Source of the DNA: Candidatus Eiseniibacteriota bacterium
Lineage (GTDB): Bacteria; Eisenbacteria; RBG-16-71-46
Length of the DNA stretch: 62,621 bases
Direction: 5' to 3'
Assembly: GCA_016178725.1 (NCBI GenBank)
Contig: JACOSV010000044.1
Span: 1 to 62,621 of the forward strand
Position numbers and translations under genes: made by a program. The notes under the pieces are model-generated. The model was given only the letters and a program-made list of their open reading frames with translations. It did no database searches and was not told the origin of the DNA. Below are positions 18,405-26,928 of this stretch, piece by piece (the first letter of the stretch is position 1; every line of letters starts with the position of its first letter).

Positions 18405-19360
18405 CGCTCCCGCGCGTGGTGTTCATGGGCACGCCCGACTTCGCCGTGCCGAGCCTGCGGGCGCTCGCGGCCTCGGCCGACGTGGTCGCGGTCGTGACGC
18501 AGCCCGACCGCCCGCGCGGGCGCGGGCGCGAGATCTCGCCCTCGCCGGTCGCGCGCGTCGCCGAGCCGCTGCATCTGCCGGTGATGAAGCCCGAGCAGGT
18601 GAACGCGGCGGAGAGCCTCGCGGCGCTCACCGCGCTCGGCGCCGACCTCTTCGCCGTGGTCGCGTTCGGCGCGATCCTCTCGCCGGCCGCACTCGCGATC
18701 CCGCGCCTCGGCTCGATCAACCTGCACGGCGCGCTGCTTCCGGACTATCGCGGCGCCTCGCCGGTCCAGCGTGCGCTGTGGGACGGCCGCGCCGGCACCG
18801 GCGTCACGACGATGTGGATCGCCGAGGGCGTGGATATGGGCGACCTGATCCAGCAGCGCTGGGTCGCGATCGAGCGCGGCGACGACGCGGCGACGCTCGC
18901 CGCGCGCCTCGCCGAGGTCGGCGCGCCGCTGCTCGCCGAGAGCATCCGCCTCGCCGCCGCGGGCCGCGCGCCGCGCATCCCGCAGGATCCGCGCGCCGGA
19001 TCGCATGCGCGCAAGCTCACGAAGAAGGACGGCGTCGTGGACTGGGCGCTGGATGCAGTCACGGTGTGGAACCGCCAGCGCGCGGTGACGCCGTGGCCGG
19101 GCGCGACCACCGCGCTCCGCGACCGGCACGTGCTCCTGATCCGCACCGAGCCGCACGACCTGCTGCCGCCGGGCGTCGCGCCCGGCACGGTGCTGCAGAT
19201 CGGGCGCGACGGCGTCGTGGTCGCCTGCGCGCCCGGCGCGCTGCGCGTGATCACCGTGCGGCCCGAGGGCCGCGGCGACATGTCGGCCGCCGAGTGGGCG
19301 CGTGGCACGCGCGTCGCGGCCGGCGATCGGCTGGCGATCGAGAAGGAGGCACACGCGTGA
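18401..19360 (+). CDS. fmt: Methionyl-tRNA formyltransferase (probable CTG start)
   Basis: Formylates Met-tRNA(fMet). 319 aa, with GTPDFAVPSL near the N-terminus, the active-site block SINLHGALLPDYRGASPVQRA (His kept; the usual Ser before LLP is Ala here), and GVTTMWIAEGVDMGD. The frame has no ATG before the conserved strand. CTG at 18401 overlaps the def stop as CTGA, lies 6 nt after GGAGG, and yields five residues before VVFMGTPDF, the same spacing as in other Fmt proteins. GTG at 18416 or 18419 would clip the first strand. I therefore call CTG. Confidence 0.93.
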   Translation: MTLPRVVFMGTPDFAVPSLRALAASADVVAVVTQPDRPRGRGREISPSPVARVAEPLHLPVMKPEQVNAAESLAALTALGADLFAVVAFGAILSPAALAIPRLGSINLHGALLPDYRGASPVQRALWDGRAGTGVTTMWIAEGVDMGDLIQQRWVAIERGDDAATLAARLAEVGAPLLAESIRLAAAGRAPRIPQDPRAGSHARKLTKKDGVVDWALDAVTVWNRQRAVTPWPGATTALRDRHVLLIRTEPHDLLPPGVAPGTVLQIGRDGVVVACAPGALRVITVRPEGRGDMSAAEWARGTRVAAGDRLAIEKEAHA

Positions 19361-21036
19361 ACGACGCCCCGCGGCAGCAGGGACCGGGCGGCTCGGGCAA
19401 TCGCGGCCGCCGCAGGCGACGCCTGCGCGCTGGATACCGCGGCGGCGGCGAGCCCGGCAACCGCGCCGGCCGGGATCCGAACCGCGGTACCACGGCTCGC
19501 GATCCGCGCGCGTTCGGCGAGCAGGGCGGGCAGGCGTACGCCGAGAACCGCTCGCGTCCGATCTATCCCGAGAGCCGGCGCCCGAACGGCGGCGGCAACA
19601 GTCGCGATCGGCGCGGCACGGGCAACGGTCGCTGGCGGCGGCCGAGTCCGCCGCCCCCGCGCAACGCGCGCCCGGTCGGGCTGCCCGAGATGGAAGAGCA
19701 GGTCCCGACGCTGCCGGACAATCCGCGCGAGGCGGCGCTCAAGATCCTGCACGCCGCCGACACGCGCAGCGCGTTCAGCGACCGCCTGCTCGACGGCGCG
19801 CACGCGCGGACGAATCAGGATCCGCGCGATCAGGCACTGATGCACGAGCTGGTGAAGGGGACGCTGCGCTGGCGCGGGCGCCTCGACTACGTGCTCGACG
19901 GGCTCGTGCACATCGGGCTCTCGCAGGTGCAGCCGTGGATCAAGAACATCCTGCGCATGGGCGCGTACCAGATCCTGTTCCTCGACCGCGTGCCGGTGCA
20001 CGCGGCGGTGGACGAATCGGTCAAGCTCGCGCACGAGTACGGCCACGCCGGCACCGCCGGGCTGGTGAACTCGGTGCTGCGGAAACTCGCCGAGCAGAAG
20101 GACACGATCACGCTGCCCGAGGGCGACGACGCGGTCTCGCTCGCGGCGTGGGGATCGCATCCGCTGTGGATTGTCGAGCGCTGGCTCGACCGCTTCGGCG
20201 CCGAGGCGACGCGCGCGCTGCTGCTCGCCGACAACCGCGCCGTGCCGGTTGGGCTGCGCGTCAACCTTCTGCGCGGGACGCGCGCGCAGCTGATCGAGAA
20301 GCTCGCGGCGGCCGGCGTCACGGCGACGCCGGCCAGGTTCTCGCCCGATCTCGTCTGGGCCGAGAGCAACACGGCGCCCGGGAGCCTCGCGCTCTTCAAG
20401 CAGGGCCTGTGCACGGCGCAGGACGAGAGCGAGGCGCTGGTGTCGCGGCTCGTCGCACCGCAGGCGACCGAGCGCATCCTCGACCTCTGCGCGGCGCCGG
20501 GCGGCAAGTGCACGCACCTCGCCGAGCTGATGGCCGACGACGGCGAAGTCTGGGCGATGGAACGCAACGAAGCGCGCGTGCTCTCGCTCCAGGGCAACGT
20601 CGATCGCCTCGGCACGCACTCGGTGCACGTCGTGCAGGGCGACGGGCGCACGTACACGTTCCCGATGCCGTTCGACCGCGTGCTGGTGGACGCGCCGTGC
20701 ACGGGCCTGGGCGTGCTCGCGCGCCGCGCCGATGCGCGCTGGCGCAAGGAGCCGGTGATGCTCGACGACATGCCGCCGATCCAGCTCGAGCTGCTCGCGG
20801 CCGGCGGCCGCCGCGCGCGTCCGGGCGGCGTGCTGGTCTACAGCGTGTGCTCGTTCGAGCCGGAGGAGACGACCGAGGTGGTCGAGGACTTCCTCGCCGA
20901 CAATCCGCAGTTCGTGCTCGAGAGCGCGGCGGGGTTGCTGCCCGACGCGCTGGTGGACGAGCACGGGTTCATGAGGGTCTTTCCGCACGTGCATGGTTGC
21001 GACGGCGCGTTCGCGGCGCGCTTCCGGCGTACGTGA
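19357..21036 (+). CDS. rsmB: 16S rRNA (cytosine-C5)-methyltransferase RsmB with RG-rich N-terminal extension
   Basis: 559 aa. After about 115 residues of Arg/Gly/Pro/Asn-rich disordered sequence comes a NusB-like helical domain (REAALKILHAADTRSAFSDRLL onwards), then the SAM-dependent methyltransferase: DLCAAPGGKCTHLAEL (SAM loop), VDAPCTGLGVL (one catalytic Cys) and YSVCSFEPEE (second Cys). It modifies C967 of 16S rRNA in the E. coli enzyme. GTG at 19357 overlaps the fmt stop as GTGA and follows AAGGAGG. The basic extension is not part of normal RsmB and may bind RNA. Confidence 0.94.
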   Translation: MNDAPRQQGPGGSGNRGRRRRRLRAGYRGGGEPGNRAGRDPNRGTTARDPRAFGEQGGQAYAENRSRPIYPESRRPNGGGNSRDRRGTGNGRWRRPSPPPPRNARPVGLPEMEEQVPTLPDNPREAALKILHAADTRSAFSDRLLDGAHARTNQDPRDQALMHELVKGTLRWRGRLDYVLDGLVHIGLSQVQPWIKNILRMGAYQILFLDRVPVHAAVDESVKLAHEYGHAGTAGLVNSVLRKLAEQKDTITLPEGDDAVSLAAWGSHPLWIVERWLDRFGAEATRALLLADNRAVPVGLRVNLLRGTRAQLIEKLAAAGVTATPARFSPDLVWAESNTAPGSLALFKQGLCTAQDESEALVSRLVAPQATERILDLCAAPGGKCTHLAELMADDGEVWAMERNEARVLSLQGNVDRLGTHSVHVVQGDGRTYTFPMPFDRVLVDAPCTGLGVLARRADARWRKEPVMLDDMPPIQLELLAAGGRRARPGGVLVYSVCSFEPEETTEVVEDFLADNPQFVLESAAGLLPDALVDEHGFMRVFPHVHGCDGAFAARFRRT

Positions 21037-21998
21037 GCCCGCGCCGGCGGACGCGCACGCGGTACGAGCCGATTGCTCCGACGCCGGAGCCGGCTCGCGC
21101 GGAGCCGCCGGGCCCGGCGCCTCCGGGCGACGTCTTGGGGACGCCGTCCGAAGTCCCGATCGCAGTCGAGCCGATCGGGGAGCCGCATGAAGCGTTCGAG
21201 GTGCTGGTCGAACACGGGCCACCTCCCTCGCATGTCGAGCCGTTGCGCGTGGACCTGCCTCCGGCCGGTGCCCGGCGGAGGATGCGGGCGACGCTGTATC
21301 TCGTGGGGTTCGCGGTGCTGGCGTTCGGGACGGGATTCGTCGTGTTCAACGACGTGGTGATGCCGAGATTGATCCACGGCGTCGGGAACGTCACGGTGCC
21401 GGATCTCGCGAACCTCACGGTCGAGCAGGCGGAGCAGGTGCTGCGGCCGCTCGGGATCGAGCTCTCGCGCGCGGGCGAGCGATTCGATCCGGCGGTGCCG
21501 CGCGGATTCGTGCTCTCGCAGGATCCCGAAGCGGGCACCGCGGTGCGCGGCAGGAAGCGCGTCACGGTGATCGTGAGCCTCGGCGAGGAGTTCAGCTCGG
21601 TGCCCGAGCTGTTCGGCGAATCGCAGCGCGGCGCACGGCTGCTGATCGACCGCGCCGGGCTGCGCGTCGGCGCGATCGTGCACGCGCCGTCCGACGAGGT
21701 GGGCGAGGGGCTGGTCGCGGGCTCCGATCCCGGGCCCGAAGCGGTTCTGCCGCGCGATACGCCGGTCCATCTTCTGATCTCGACCGGCCCGCGCCAGGAG
21801 AGCTACGTGATGCCCGACCTCGCGGGGCACGAGATCGGCGGCGTACGCCGCCAGCTCGAGGCGCTCGGATTCCACGTGATCACGCCGCCCGGCGGCGGCG
21901 AGCGTGGCACGATCGCGGCGCAGGAGCCGCCGGCCGGATCGCGCATCACGCGCGAGACCGAGATCATGCTGCAGGCGACGGGACGGATGATCCGATGA
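21033..21998 (+). CDS. PASTA-domain membrane protein
   Basis: 321 aa: a proline-rich cytoplasmic segment of about 85 residues, one membrane span at about 86-108 (ATLYLVGFAVLAFGTGFVVF), then three extracytoplasmic PASTA repeats (starting near VTVPDLANLTVEQAEQVL, SVPELFGESQRGARLLI and VMPDLAGHEIGGVRRQL). PASTA domains bind peptidoglycan fragments or muropeptides. In many bacteria a PASTA Ser/Thr kinase occupies this place between rsmB and rpe, but here no kinase domain is attached, so it is a binding or sensing protein. GTGA overlap with rsmB. Confidence 0.92.
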   Translation: MSPRRRTRTRYEPIAPTPEPARAEPPGPAPPGDVLGTPSEVPIAVEPIGEPHEAFEVLVEHGPPPSHVEPLRVDLPPAGARRRMRATLYLVGFAVLAFGTGFVVFNDVVMPRLIHGVGNVTVPDLANLTVEQAEQVLRPLGIELSRAGERFDPAVPRGFVLSQDPEAGTAVRGRKRVTVIVSLGEEFSSVPELFGESQRGARLLIDRAGLRVGAIVHAPSDEVGEGLVAGSDPGPEAVLPRDTPVHLLISTGPRQESYVMPDLAGHEIGGVRRQLEALGFHVITPPGGGERGTIAAQEPPAGSRITRETEIMLQATGRMIR

Positions 21999-22726
21999 GC
22001 CCGCGCGACGAGGTCTCGGCGGCGCGCCGCGGGCCCGTGCCGTCGCCTGCGCCGCCGATCGCGGCGCCCAGCATTCTCTCCGCCGACTTCGCGAGGCTCG
22101 CCGATGCGGTCACGATCGTCGATCCCGCGCGCGACTGGCTGCACTGCGACGTGATGGACAATCATTTCGTGCCGAACCTCACGTTCGGTCCGCTGATCGT
22201 CGGCGCGGTGCGCGCGCTGACGACGGCGTTCGTGGACGTGCACCTGATGATCACCGAGCCCGCGCGCATCGCGCCCGAGTTCCGCCGCGCCGGCGCCGAT
22301 CAGATCACCGTGCACCTCGAGGCGTGCAACGATCTCGTCGGTACGCTCGCGACCGTGCGCGGGACCGGTGCCAGGGTCGGTCTGGCGGTCAAGCCCGGCT
22401 CGAGACTCGCGAACGCCGAGCGCTACATGGCCGATCTCGACACGCTGCTCGTGATGACGGTCGAGCCGGGATTCGGCGGGCAGTCGTTCATGCGCGACAT
22501 GCTCGAGAAGATCGCGGCCGCCGCGGCGTGGCGCACCGCACACGGCGCGCGCTATCTCATCGAGGTGGACGGCGGGATCGCGCCCGACACGGCGCGCGAG
22601 TGCCGCGCCGCCGGCGCCGACGTGTTCGTCGCCGGCCACAGCGTGTTCCGGCAGCCGGACGCGCGCGCCGCGCTCGAGGCGCTGCGCCAGGCGTTCCGGG
22701 GAGACGCATCGACGCCCGACGCGTGA
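21995..22726 (+). CDS. rpe: Ribulose-phosphate 3-epimerase
   Basis: Interconverts ribulose 5-phosphate and xylulose 5-phosphate in the pentose phosphate pathway. 243-aa TIM barrel with APSILSADFARL, HCDVMDNHFVPNLTFGP (metal-binding His and Asp), VDVHLMI, TVEPGFGGQSF and VDGGIAPDTA in their usual order. About 20 residues precede the first strand, more than typical, but ATG 21995 overlaps the PASTA stop as ATGA, which supports the start. It closes the operon, with a strong hairpin spanning the stop codon. Confidence 0.96.
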   Translation: MSPRDEVSAARRGPVPSPAPPIAAPSILSADFARLADAVTIVDPARDWLHCDVMDNHFVPNLTFGPLIVGAVRALTTAFVDVHLMITEPARIAPEFRRAGADQITVHLEACNDLVGTLATVRGTGARVGLAVKPGSRLANAERYMADLDTLLVMTVEPGFGGQSFMRDMLEKIAAAAAWRTAHGARYLIEVDGGIAPDTARECRAAGADVFVAGHSVFRQPDARAALEALRQAFRGDASTPDA

Positions 22727-22741
22727 GCGCCGGGCGTCGAT
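22708..22741. terminator. Bidirectional hairpin between rpe and the ArsR-type gene
   Basis: A perfect 11-bp inverted repeat (ATCGACGCCCG / CGGGCGTCGAT) closed by a further 3-bp stem and a GTGA loop. It covers the last codons and stop of rpe and ends 19 nt before the stop of the convergent regulator gene, so it can serve both strands. Confidence 0.7.
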
Positions 22742-22759
22742 AGTTGATCTTCGGATCCG

Positions 22760-23527
22760 CTAGCTCGTCTTCGCCGGGATCGGGATCGCGAGCGGCTTGC
22801 CGGTCTCGAGCAGCGTCTTGAGCCCGCTCAACACCGGATTCCATCCCCGACCCACGGACTCATAGGTCTTCGTGATGCCGTCGAAGTCGTCGTGGGTGAG
22901 CGTGAGCTTGCAGACCTCGCCCATCGGCTGGATCTCCCACGTCACGCGCGAGGGGCGGTCCTTCGCCGACTCCGGATCGTGCACCGCGGCGAACGTGGTC
23001 ACGAGCTTCTTTCCCGGCACCACCTCGAGCACCCTGCCGTCGAGGTTGACGTCGCCGCTCGGCGCCAGATGCCGGACCGAGGAGCCGACTTTCCAGTCGC
23101 TCTGGACCGCGGTGCCGTAGAAATACTGCTTCGTGCTCTCGGGGCTCGTGATCGCGGCCCACAGCTTCTCGGGCGTGGTGCGGATAAAGACCTCGTACAC
23201 GTGCTTCGGTGCGCTCATCGTCTCCTCCTCGAGTCGGTGCTTCAGGTCGCCCAGCGCTCCGACCCACGGCTCCGCGTACTTCGTGATCCAGCGGTCGTGG
23301 ACGAGACGGATGGGGACGGGGTTCAGGTAATGGAGCTTTTCGCGTCCGGCGCGCCGCGTGGTGACGAGGGCGGCCGCTTCGAGCACCTTGAGGTGCTTCA
23401 TCACGCCGAAGCGTGTGAGCCTCACCTCGGCGCACAGCTCGCCGAGCGTCTGGCCGTCGCGCGCGAACAGACGATCGAGCAGCAACCGGCGTGACGGATC
23501 GGCGAGGGCCTTGAACACGAGCTCCAT
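22760..23527 (-). CDS. ArsR-type regulator fused to an AHSA1/SRPBCC domain
   Basis: 255 aa. Residues 1-95 are a winged helix of the ArsR family (FKALADPSRRLLLDRL, TLGELCAEV, FGVMKHLKVLEAAALV), without the metal-binding ELCVCDL cysteines. From about residue 103 an AHSA1-type START/SRPBCC fold begins (VYEVFIRTTPEKLWAAITSPE, later VTWEIQPMG), which binds hydrophobic ligands. The start at 23527 begins the HTH directly. Separate ArsR and AHSA1 genes are often neighbours; here they are one protein, so the ligand pocket probably controls DNA binding. A palindrome lies 15 bp upstream. Confidence 0.9.
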   Translation of the reverse strand: MELVFKALADPSRRLLLDRLFARDGQTLGELCAEVRLTRFGVMKHLKVLEAAALVTTRRAGREKLHYLNPVPIRLVHDRWITKYAEPWVGALGDLKHRLEEETMSAPKHVYEVFIRTTPEKLWAAITSPESTKQYFYGTAVQSDWKVGSSVRHLAPSGDVNLDGRVLEVVPGKKLVTTFAAVHDPESAKDRPSRVTWEIQPMGEVCKLTLTHDDFDGITKTYESVGRGWNPVLSGLKTLLETGKPLAIPIPAKTS

Positions 23528-23541
23528 GGACGCCACAATAG

Positions 23542-23557
23542 GTGACCAAACAGTCAC
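23542..23557. promoter_or_regulatory. Probable operator of the ArsR-AHSA1 gene
   Basis: GTGAC-CAAACA-GTCAC, a 5-bp-arm inverted repeat centred about 22 bp before the regulator's start codon. The position suggests autoregulation. It sits in the divergent region shared with ffh. Confidence 0.5.
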
Positions 23558-23669
23558 ATGTCAACAACGACCTTGATCCGAACCGCCATTCCATCGCCCC
23601 GGGTCCGGACCGCCAAACCCGCCCAACGTCCGCATCGAGGGCATCTTGGACGTGGTCGCGAGTCAGTTC

Positions 23670-23698
23670 TTGGGAGCGCTCTGATCGTGTGTTATCGT
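23670..23698 (+). promoter_or_regulatory. Probable ffh promoter
   Basis: TTGGGA (23670-23675), 17-bp spacer, TATCGT (23693-23698); both hexamers match the sigma-70 consensus at 4 of 6 positions. Transcription would start about 20 nt before the ffh start codon. Confidence 0.4.
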
Positions 23699-23724
23699 GC
23701 CCGCTTGCTTAGGAGATGGAGCCT

Positions 23725-25050
23725 GTGTTCGAAGCGCTGACCGACCGACTCCAAGGGGTCTTCAAGCGCCTCACGGGCCAGGGGAGACTGACGCCGGACA
23801 ACATTCGTGAGGGCCTGCGCGAGGTGCGCCGAGCCCTCCTTGAAGCAGATGTTCAAGTCGCTGTCGCGCGGGACTTTGTCGCCCGCGTCGAGGCGCGCGC
23901 GGTAGGCGAGGACGTACTCAAGAGCCTGACGCCCGGCCAGCAGGTGGTCGGCATCGTCAGGGATGAGTTGGAGAGCCTGCTCGGGAAGACCCCGGTCGCG
24001 CTCGCCGGTTCGCCTCACCTGCCGACGGTCGTCCTGCTCGCGGGCCTGCAGGGTTCGGGCAAGACCACCTTCGCCGGAAAGCTGGCGTTGTGGCTCAAGC
24101 AGCGCGAGAAACGCGCGCTGCTCGCGAGCGCCGATGTCTATCGCCCGGCGGCGATCGACCAGCTCGAACGGGTCGCGGGTCAGGCGGGGGCGGGATTCTG
24201 GCGGGCGCCGGACGGCACGCCGCCACGAGAGATCGCGACGCTCGCGCTCGGCGAGGCGAGACGGCGCGGGTTCGATTTTCTGGTGCTCGACACCGCGGGC
24301 CGGCTGCACATCGACGCCGAGCTCATGGCCGAGCTGCAGGACCTGAAGCGCGCGAGCCGCGCGCATCAGGTGCTGCTGGTCGTCGACGGGATGACCGGCC
24401 AGGAAGCGGTCCGGATCGGCGAGACGTTCGCGACGCAGGTGGGCGTGGACGGGCTGGTTCTGACCAAGATGGACGGCGATGCGCGCGGCGGCGCCGCGCT
24501 CTCGCTGCGTCAGGTGACGGGGAAGCCGATCCTGTTCCTCGGCGTGGGCGAGAAGCTGGACGGGCTCGAGGTCTTCCAGCCCGACCGGCTCGCGGGCCGG
24601 ATTCTCGGCATGGGCGACGTGGTCGGCCTGGTCGAACGGGCGCGCGCCGCGGTGGACGAGAAGGAAGCGGAGCGGCTCTCCGAGCGGATGCGTCGCGCGG
24701 AGTTCACGCTCGAAGATTTTCTCGAGCAGCTGCGTCAGATGAAGAAGATGGGGCCGCTCGAGGACTTGATGAAGATGGTGCCGGGGATGCCGCGAGGCGC
24801 CCTGGCGCAAGCGAAACCGGACAACGACCGCCTCACGAAGTACGAGGCGATCCTGTTGAGCATGACGGTGAAGGAACGCCGCCTGCCCCGCGTGATCGAC
24901 GGGAGCCGGCGGCGGCGGATCGCGGCGGGCAGCGGCACGACGGTCACCGAAGTCAACCGTCTGCTCAAGGACTTCGATCAGGCGCGCGCGCTGATGAAGC
25001 GCCTGCGCCATGGACCGCGCGGGCTCGCCGGCTTGCGCGGACGGCGGTAG
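23725..25050 (+). CDS. ffh: Signal recognition particle protein Ffh
   Basis: SRP54-type GTPase that binds signal sequences and 4.5S RNA. 441 aa: N domain, G domain with [10 protein letters not shown] (P loop), [25 protein letters not shown], and a methionine-rich M domain ([34 protein letters not shown] for RNA binding). The GTG at 23725 is chosen over ATG 23716: AGGAG is 9 nt before the GTG but touches the ATG, and VFEALTDRL aligns with the normal Ffh N-terminus. The 4.5S RNA gene was not found here. Confidence 0.96.
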   Translation: MFEALTDRLQGVFKRLTGQGRLTPDNIREGLREVRRALLEADVQVAVARDFVARVEARAVGEDVLKSLTPGQQVVGIVRDELESLLGKTPVALAGSPHLPTVVLLAGLQGSGKTTFAGKLALWLKQREKRALLASADVYRPAAIDQLERVAGQAGAGFWRAPDGTPPREIATLALGEARRRGFDFLVLDTAGRLHIDAELMAELQDLKRASRAHQVLLVVDGMTGQEAVRIGETFATQVGVDGLVLTKMDGDARGGAALSLRQVTGKPILFLGVGEKLDGLEVFQPDRLAGRILGMGDVVGLVERARAAVDEKEAERLSERMRRAEFTLEDFLEQLRQMKKMGPLEDLMKMVPGMPRGALAQAKPDNDRLTKYEAILLSMTVKERRLPRVIDGSRRRRIAAGSGTTVTEVNRLLKDFDQARALMKRLRHGPRGLAGLRGRR

Positions 25051-25103
25051 ATCGCGGACCCGGCAGCGGCCGGCGGCAGCAGACCCTGGGAGGCACGAGC
25101 GTC

Positions 25104-25523
25104 ATGTCGGTGGTCATTCGCCTGATGCGGGCCGGCGCGAAGAAGCGGCCCTTCTATCGGATGGTGGCGGCGGATTCGCGGCGTCAGCGGGACGGCCGCT
25201 TCCTCGAGATCCTCGGCCACTACAACCCGCTCACCAAGCCGTACGAGATCTTCGTTCACAAGGCACGCGTCGAGGCGTGGATCGGCAAGGGTGCGCAGCC
25301 GTCGGAGCAGGCGGCCTCGCTGCTGCGCGGACTCGGCATCAGCCTGCAGCGTCAGTCGGCGCCGAAGACGAACGGCGCGATCGCCGAAGCGCCCAAGGCG
25401 ACTCCGGCGAAAGCCGCGAAGCCCGCGGTGAAGGCGGCCGCGAAGCGCGCGCCGCGCAAGCTCTCCGAGCGCAAGGTCGCGAAGAAGGCCGCGCGCAAGG
25501 CGGTCAAGGCCAAGAAGGCGTAG
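25104..25523 (+). CDS. rpsP: Ribosomal protein bS16 with basic C-terminal tail
   Basis: Small-subunit protein. Residues 1-80 are a normal bS16 ([52 protein letters not shown]). A further 55 residues form a Lys/Ala-rich tail like the histone-H1-type tails of some high-GC bacteria. GGGAGG precedes the ATG by about 10 nt. ffh-rpsP adjacency is classical, but the usual partners rimM, trmD and rplS do not follow; two hairpins and a HemC-like gene come instead. Confidence 0.96.
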   Translation: MSVVIRLMRAGAKKRPFYRMVAADSRRQRDGRFLEILGHYNPLTKPYEIFVHKARVEAWIGKGAQPSEQAASLLRGLGISLQRQSAPKTNGAIAEAPKATPAKAAKPAVKAAAKRAPRKLSERKVAKKAARKAVKAKKA

Positions 25524-25532
25524 CCCGCGCGC

Positions 25533-25604
25533 CGGGCGCCATGCGCGCCCGCGCGCGTCGCGTCGCGTGACCGCGGGCCCGACGGCGCCGCGCCTTGCGG
25601 CGCC
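25533..25604 (+). terminator. Tandem hairpins after rpsP
   Basis: Two hairpins: CGGGCGC/GCGCCCG (7 bp, 5-nt loop, 25533-25551) and GGCGCCGC/GCGGCGCC (8 bp, loop GCCTT, 25584-25604). No T tract. They probably end the ffh-rpsP transcript. Confidence 0.55.
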
Positions 25605-25649
25605 CGCGCGGCCTGACGCATAGTCCGCCCTCACCATGAGGACGGACCG

Positions 25650-26576
25650 ATGACCCTTCCCACCCGATTGCGCATCGGCGTGCGCGCGAATCGTCTCGCG
25701 CTCGCGCTCGCCGACGAGATCGTGGACGCGCTCCAGACCACGCATCCCTCGCTCACCGTCGAGCTGGTCAAGATCGCGGGCTCGGGCGACCACGTCCACG
25801 ACGGCCCGGCCGCGGGCGCCGCGTTCACGCGCGAGCTCGACGCAGCCCTGGCCGACGGCAGGGTGGACGCCGCGCTCCACGACATGCCCGACCTGCCGCT
25901 CGTCCGGCTCGACTCGTATGTGCTCGCCGCGGTGCCGCGCCGGCGGCATCCGTTCGAGGTGTTCGTCACCGCCGACGGCCGCATCCTGGACGAGCTCGAC
26001 GAGGGCGAGCGCGTCGGCGCCTCGACCGCGCTGCGCCGCGCGCAGGTGCTCGCGTATCGCGAGGACCTCAAGGTGGTCGGCGCGCGCGGCGGCCTCGAGA
26101 CCCACTGGAACCAGATCACCGAGCGCCAGTTCGAAGGGCTGGTGATGGCGGCGACCGACGCCGAGCGCCTCGGCTGGCACGACCGCGTGAGCGAGATCTT
26201 CACGACCGAGGTGTGCGTGCCGGCGCCGGGTCAGGGCGCGATCGCGCTCGAAGCGCTCGTCTCGCGCAAGGACGTGCTCGCGGCGCTCAAGACGCTCGAC
26301 GATCCCGACTCGCATCGCGCGGTCGTCGCGGAGCGCGCGTGGCTCAACGAGCTCGGTGGCGGCGACGACCTGCCGGCGGGCGCGCTCGCCAATGCCGTGG
26401 ACGGCCGGCTGGTCATGGAGGCGGTGTTGGTGAGCGCCGACGGGCTCGAGATCGTGCGCGACGAGATCGAGGGGCCGATCGCGCAGGCCGAGACGCTCGG
26501 CGTCAAGCTCGCGGTGCGCATGCTGGAGCGCGGCGGACAGGAGATCGTCGAAGCCTCGGCCGGCGAGCGCGAATGA
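25650..26576 (+). CDS. HemC-like (porphobilinogen deaminase family) protein lacking the cofactor cysteine
   Basis: 308 aa, homologous along its length to hydroxymethylbilane synthase: RIGVRANRLALALA, FTRELDAALADGRVDAALH, GASTALRRAQV, VPAPGQGAIALEA and a C-terminal alpha/beta domain. Key residues are changed. In E. coli HemC numbering, Cys242, which carries the dipyrromethane cofactor (GGCQVPIG), is Asp239 here (GGGDDLPAG); Lys83 of HSMKDVP is Pro80 (HDMPDLP, with Asp84 kept); Ser13 is Asn; Arg155 is His. Arg131/132 are kept. It can hardly make hydroxymethylbilane by the known mechanism. Function unknown; it overlaps a TPR lipoprotein gene by 4 nt. Confidence 0.85.
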   Translation: MTLPTRLRIGVRANRLALALADEIVDALQTTHPSLTVELVKIAGSGDHVHDGPAAGAAFTRELDAALADGRVDAALHDMPDLPLVRLDSYVLAAVPRRRHPFEVFVTADGRILDELDEGERVGASTALRRAQVLAYREDLKVVGARGGLETHWNQITERQFEGLVMAATDAERLGWHDRVSEIFTTEVCVPAPGQGAIALEALVSRKDVLAALKTLDDPDSHRAVVAERAWLNELGGGDDLPAGALANAVDGRLVMEAVLVSADGLEIVRDEIEGPIAQAETLGVKLAVRMLERGGQEIVEASAGERE

Positions 26577-26896
26577 CCGCACACCGCGCGATCGCGGCCA
26601 CGGCGATGATCGCGCTGGTCGCCACCCTCGGCTGCGGCAACCGGCACGCGGCGACGACCACGCCGGCGGGCAACGATCCGCAGGCGCGGTCGCAGGCGCT
26701 GATCGACTCGGGCAATCAGGCGTTCAGCGCCGGCAACTACGGGCTCGCCGCGCGCCGTTACGCCGCGGCGGCTGTGATCAAGCAGGACGACCCGGCCGCC
26801 TACTACGGGCTCGGGATGGCGCTCTCGAAGCTGGGACGCGACGAGGATGCGCGCGCCGCGTACGCGAAGGCGCGCGACCTGGCGCGCCCGCACTGA
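26573..26896 (+). CDS. Small TPR lipoprotein
   Basis: 107 aa. Residues 1-20 form a signal peptide (AIAATAMIALVATLGC) ending in a cysteine at 21, so it is probably lipidated. The rest has two tetratricopeptide-like helix pairs (SQALIDSGNQAFSAGNYGLA, then AAYYGLGMALSKLGRDEDA), which would mediate protein contacts. Start ATG overlaps the HemC-like stop as ATGA. Co-expression with a HemC-like pseudoenzyme and with serS 32 nt downstream does not reveal its role. Confidence 0.85.
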   Translation: MTAHRAIAATAMIALVATLGCGNRHAATTTPAGNDPQARSQALIDSGNQAFSAGNYGLAARRYAAAAVIKQDDPAAYYGLGMALSKLGRDEDARAAYAKARDLARPH

Positions 26897-26928
26897 CGCC
26901 GCGCGACACGACGACGTAAGGACGATCG

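Noticed and set aside
25595..25624. Promoter for the HemC-like gene (TTGCGG, 18 bp, CATAGT)
   Set aside because: The TTGCGG lies inside a perfect terminator hairpin (25584-25604) and matches the consensus poorly.
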